A stretch of 64,000 nucleotides of DNA. It comes from Monocercomonoides exilis (taxonomy: Eukaryota; Preaxostyla; Oxymonadida; Polymastigidae). A program made the position numbers and the translations under genes. This document shows positions 60,983-64,000 of the stretch, one piece after another (the stretch's first letter is position 1; every line of letters begins with the position of its first letter). Under the pieces are notes generated by a model. The model searched no databases and was not told where the DNA came from. It was given only the letters and a program-made list of their open reading frames with translations. Where the stretch lies: positions 1,411,501 to 1,475,500 of the forward strand of contig LSRY02000004.1 in NCBI GenBank assembly GCA_001643675.2, written 5' to 3'.

Positions 60983-61451
60983 CAATTTTGAATGAAAAAA
61001 AGGATCCGACCCTATATTTTATTTTTTTCGAGGGCAAAAAGATCAAAAAATTACGCGCTAAAGGGCGAAAATTGCAGATTTCAAAAAGCAGTTTTTTGGT
61101 TATAGATGAAGTTAAATCGATGAAATAAACCATTTTGAACAAAAAAAAGTGGCATCGAGATTCTGATCCTTCTGTCATCTTCATTGTTTGAAGCGGAAAA
61201 CAGAAGTTTTTTCCATGAATACAAGTTTTTAAAATTCAGAAAAAACATTTTTCTAACTCTTATCACATAAATAACTATTAAACAAAAAATCAAAAATTTT
61301 CTGATATTTGTTTTTTTTTTAATAAATATTCAAAAATTCAAAAAGATATGGTTCTGATTAAAGCTGGAGTTTTGTTTCTTTCATTTTTTTAAAACCACTT
61401 GCTTTTCCAACTTTTTGCGGGTTTGCTAATACTTTCTATTTTTTAATGTTT
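60983..61451 (-). repeat. Right terminal inverted repeat, 469 bp
   Basis: Exact inverted partner of 52991-53459 as far as I can read. Open frames over the repeat translate identically in both copies, but they are probably not genes. Confidence 0.9.
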
Positions 61452-62330
61452 GTAGTAATGCTATTATTTCTCAAATATATTTTTTATTTACCACTTTTTT
61501 TAAAAAATATGTCAAAATATATTCAAAATCTTTTTATTTTATATTTGTTTGTCAGTAATATCTGATTCTTATAATGTTGGCCTGTATATATCTTGCATTG
61601 TAGTTTCTATTGAAATGGTTTTTAAAAATAAAGAATTTCATCAGATTCTGCTTTCAACCGAACATATTTTCTGGCGCTGATTGAGTTCACTCTGCTGCTC
61701 GTACACCAACAAGAAGAATGAAATATCATGCATTCATTCATCTTATTGGCGAGTTGCATCAATGATTGAAACAGTGGCATTTTTTTTTAATGTGAAAGTG
61801 CTTTCACAGCGCGTTGTGGCTAATGCAATGAGACGGGGAATTCAATTGTTTGTCGGCTGGAGACAGCAGTGGAAGAGCAAGAAAGGTAAAAGAATGCTCA
61901 TGTTTTATGCAGGACAAGGGAGATTTGTTTTGTAGAAACAGAACTGCAGAGAAAGGAAACGAACGAGAACTAAAGATGGAGGTAAGATAAAGGAATGAGA
62001 AGCAAGAGAGGTAGAATAGAAAATAAGAAAGGTTATTTTGTTCAATCTATTTAATTCAATCTTCTTTTTTTTTTTCAATTTTGAACTTAATAATTATAAT
62101 TTCAAGATCCTTGCATGATTTTTTATTATTTTTTCTCTGATTCAGATACAGATAACATTCTCACATGGCTTTTTTTGACGAAGCAGATGCGTCAGTTGAA
62201 TATGCTAGTCTCAGAATTGCGAGCAGAAAACAGATGGTGCGGCGTTGGTGTGCGTCCATTTGGTTGGTGATGGGCTGAAACATGGGGTGCCGAGAGTTGA
62301 TAGTCGAAGTACAAAGTGCAGTAGTCGATT
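61452..62330. other. Right flank of the element, no secure gene
   Basis: AT-rich at first, then GC-richer from about 61670. Short plus-strand frames, such as one with MIETVAFFFNVKVLSQRVV then MRRGIQLFVGWRQQW, could be exon relics of the decayed gene to the right. Confidence 0.4.
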
Positions 62331-63911
62331 GGGCTGTTTGAGTGGAAGATGCAGGAGCATCGGCAGAACCTGGCGCGGATGCGGGAGTTTGATAAGCCAC
62401 GAAAGACATAGCGGACAGCTGGAGCAGCAGAAGTGGTGTCGCCGACGCTGCTACTGCTGAAGCCGCGGGGGGAGTTCTATAAGGAATCGGAGCTTTCGTG
62501 CGTGACTGCGGTGCATAAGAAGAAAATTATCTGGGAAGATAACAAAGTGTTAGTGAAGCTGCTTGAGTGCAAGAAGTGTGAGCCTTGTGAAGTTGTGTTA
62601 AAGATACGGGAGACATGACGGGAGCTGAACTGAAAGATGGGAGATAAGAATGTGAAGAGGATGGAGGTGGAGATGAGCAAGAGGATGATTGCGAGTCAGT
62701 CGATGGAAGAGAGAAAGTGGAAGAGAGAGAAGAAAAAGAAGGAGATGAAGACAATGAGAACTGCAACAAGATGGAGGATGAGAGAGAAGAACGAAATTTT
62801 GTTCAGCGGAGATAACATAGAAGGGAAATTGACGTCGCCAATTGAGAGAGAAAGAGAAAGAGGAAATAGAATTGAACACGAGGGTTCTTTATAGACAGAG
62901 AAAGATGGCATTTCCAAAAGCAAAGTCGATAGAATGATACATTTGGAGTCATTTGATGGAGGCAGAACATCTCTCGTTATTCCTTCCTGCGAAGAATGGC
63001 TGCTGTCAGGAAAAGTTGTGGCAGACGAAGAGTTTTTGAGTTCCATTCAACAAATGAGGGAGACAGAAGTGGCAGGGGCAAATGCTATGAGAAGGAACAG
63101 AAGAGGAGATGGGTCATTTTGTGTTGAAGACGAAGAGGAAGAAGAGAGAAGGAAAAACGAGCTGAGTGTACTGAACGGGAGTGAGTCTGAAGCATCAATA
63201 TCGACTTCGAAGAAAAGCATACGTGCTTGTGATACGTCTTCAGTGATTTTATCATTATCATCTTCAATGCCTTCTTCCTCTTCTCGGAGAAGCAAGACGT
63301 TTTTCCGCGATCCAAAGGATGAATCCAAAATGACAGCGAAAAGGAAGAAATGCAGCAAGGATGACATGGTTCTGTTCCAAGAAGACGAAGATTATTACTT
63401 CTGGTCAAAGAACACAACTGCAAACAAATCATTAAGCCCATCTATTTCTCAATCACAGGCATCGTCTTCATCTTCCCCTCAGATTTCTTCATGATTTCTC
63501 CACAATGTGCCAGCAAACACACAAAGGCTCCACGAAGCAACCTTCTTGTGATGATGGAAGGGATGAAGAGGAGGAAAGAGGAGAAGAAGAACACAGATTC
63601 TCTTTCGCTATGCTCATCACTGACACCTGAAAGGATACTGACTCTGATTTCAGCTAATGATATTGCGCCTGCAGATGACAAGTGGTTTGAGGAGAAAGAG
63701 AAAGATGTGGATGTAGTGAAAGGAGCAATAAACGAAGGCGAGAATGAAATTTGACGAAAGATTGAGGCGAATAAAAGAAAGGAAGTTGAGAGAAGAAAGA
63801 GAAAGAGAAGCAGAAAGAATGAACAACTTGCCTTTTAACCAGCAAAATGCTATTAACACAACGTTAAATGGACCAAATCAGACTCTTCAGTCAACGCTCC
63901 AATCAACTTGA
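62331..63911 (+). pseudogene. Decayed reading frame of unknown, charged protein
   Basis: One plus-strand frame reads as coding from LFEWKMQEHRQNLARM near 62337 through KPRGEFYKESELSCV, then HKKKIIWEDNKVLVKLLECK, to a Ser-rich end at 63494. It is interrupted by in-frame stops near 62408, 62616, 62631 and 62892. A second frame takes over at 63491-63754 (ending VVKGAINEGENEI), then the first frame resumes at 63744-63911. The composition is GC-richer and more charged than intergenic DNA. No GT-AG introns that would remove the stops were evident. Several exons of a functional gene cannot be excluded. No family recognised. Confidence 0.4.
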
Positions 63912-64000
63912 TCAGCATCCTTCTCTTCTTCTCCTTCCTCCTCTTCCTTATCATCATCTTATCATCTTCTCTATCCTCACATATTCCATCTAATTTCAAT

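Larger units (their letters stand above)
52991..61451. mobile_element. 8.46-kb DNA transposon-like element carrying two deubiquitinase genes
   Basis: The segment is bounded by 469-bp inverted repeats that match without gaps: every left position plus its right partner sums to 114442. Inside are two divergent genes, a USP-like protease (-) and a USP-plus-transposase-like fusion (+), separated by ~650 bp. A structured RNA-like segment follows the fusion gene. Terminal repeats plus a DDE-like domain point to a cut-and-paste DNA element. Near-identity of the long repeats suggests recent activity or sequence homogenisation. I could not see a clear target-site duplication: the left flank ends ATTATCAT and the right flank begins GTAGTAATG. 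The superfamily is not assigned. Confidence 0.8.

Overview
This is nuclear DNA of a single-celled eukaryote. Genes are cut by short AT-rich GT-AG introns (about 44-240 bp), the usual stop codons TAA, TAG and TGA are all used, and intergenic DNA is strongly AT-rich. Several clear eukaryotic housekeeping genes are present (VPS33, PP2A B56, Mo25, IMP3, EXO84, a UBE2E-like E2). Many proteins carry long serine runs encoded by TCT/TCC/TCA repeats. A 2125-residue single-pass surface protein with beta-helix repeats, a bacterial-style P-type ATPase and an archaeal-type phosphoglycerate mutase together suggest a metamonad such as an oxymonad. That placement is inference, about even odds.

Layout. 0-25.6 kb is gene-dense: a partial low-complexity protein ending in a CaaX-like motif (+), VPS33 (+), a cation ATPase (+), a PP2A B56 subunit with a long Ser-rich tail (+), and the giant surface protein (-). 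25.6-28.7 kb is gene-free and holds small inverted-repeat elements, one nested in another. 28.7-45.9 kb is again dense: Mo25 (-), IMP3 (+), ApgM (-), an unknown coiled-coil protein (-), EXO84 (+), an unknown charged protein (-), a small secreted protein (-), an E2 enzyme (+) and an unknown 782-residue protein (-). 45.9-48.9 kb is repeat-rich. A Ser-rich gene with frame problems lies at 48.9-51.9 kb (-), and a decayed reading frame occupies the right end (62.3-63.9 kb).

The most unusual feature is an 8.46-kb element at 52991-61451. It is bounded by 469-bp inverted repeats that appear identical. It carries two divergently transcribed genes, both encoding ubiquitin-specific-protease-like (USP) domains. 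One of them fuses the USP domain to a transposase-like (RNase H/DDE-like) domain. A GC-rich, strongly folded RNA-like segment with a UUCG-capped hairpin follows the fusion gene, and a diverged copy of the repeat's inner end lies between the two genes. I read this as a DNA transposon that carries deubiquitinases.

Exon structures were worked out by hand from reading frames and splice sites, so individual boundaries may be off by a few bases.
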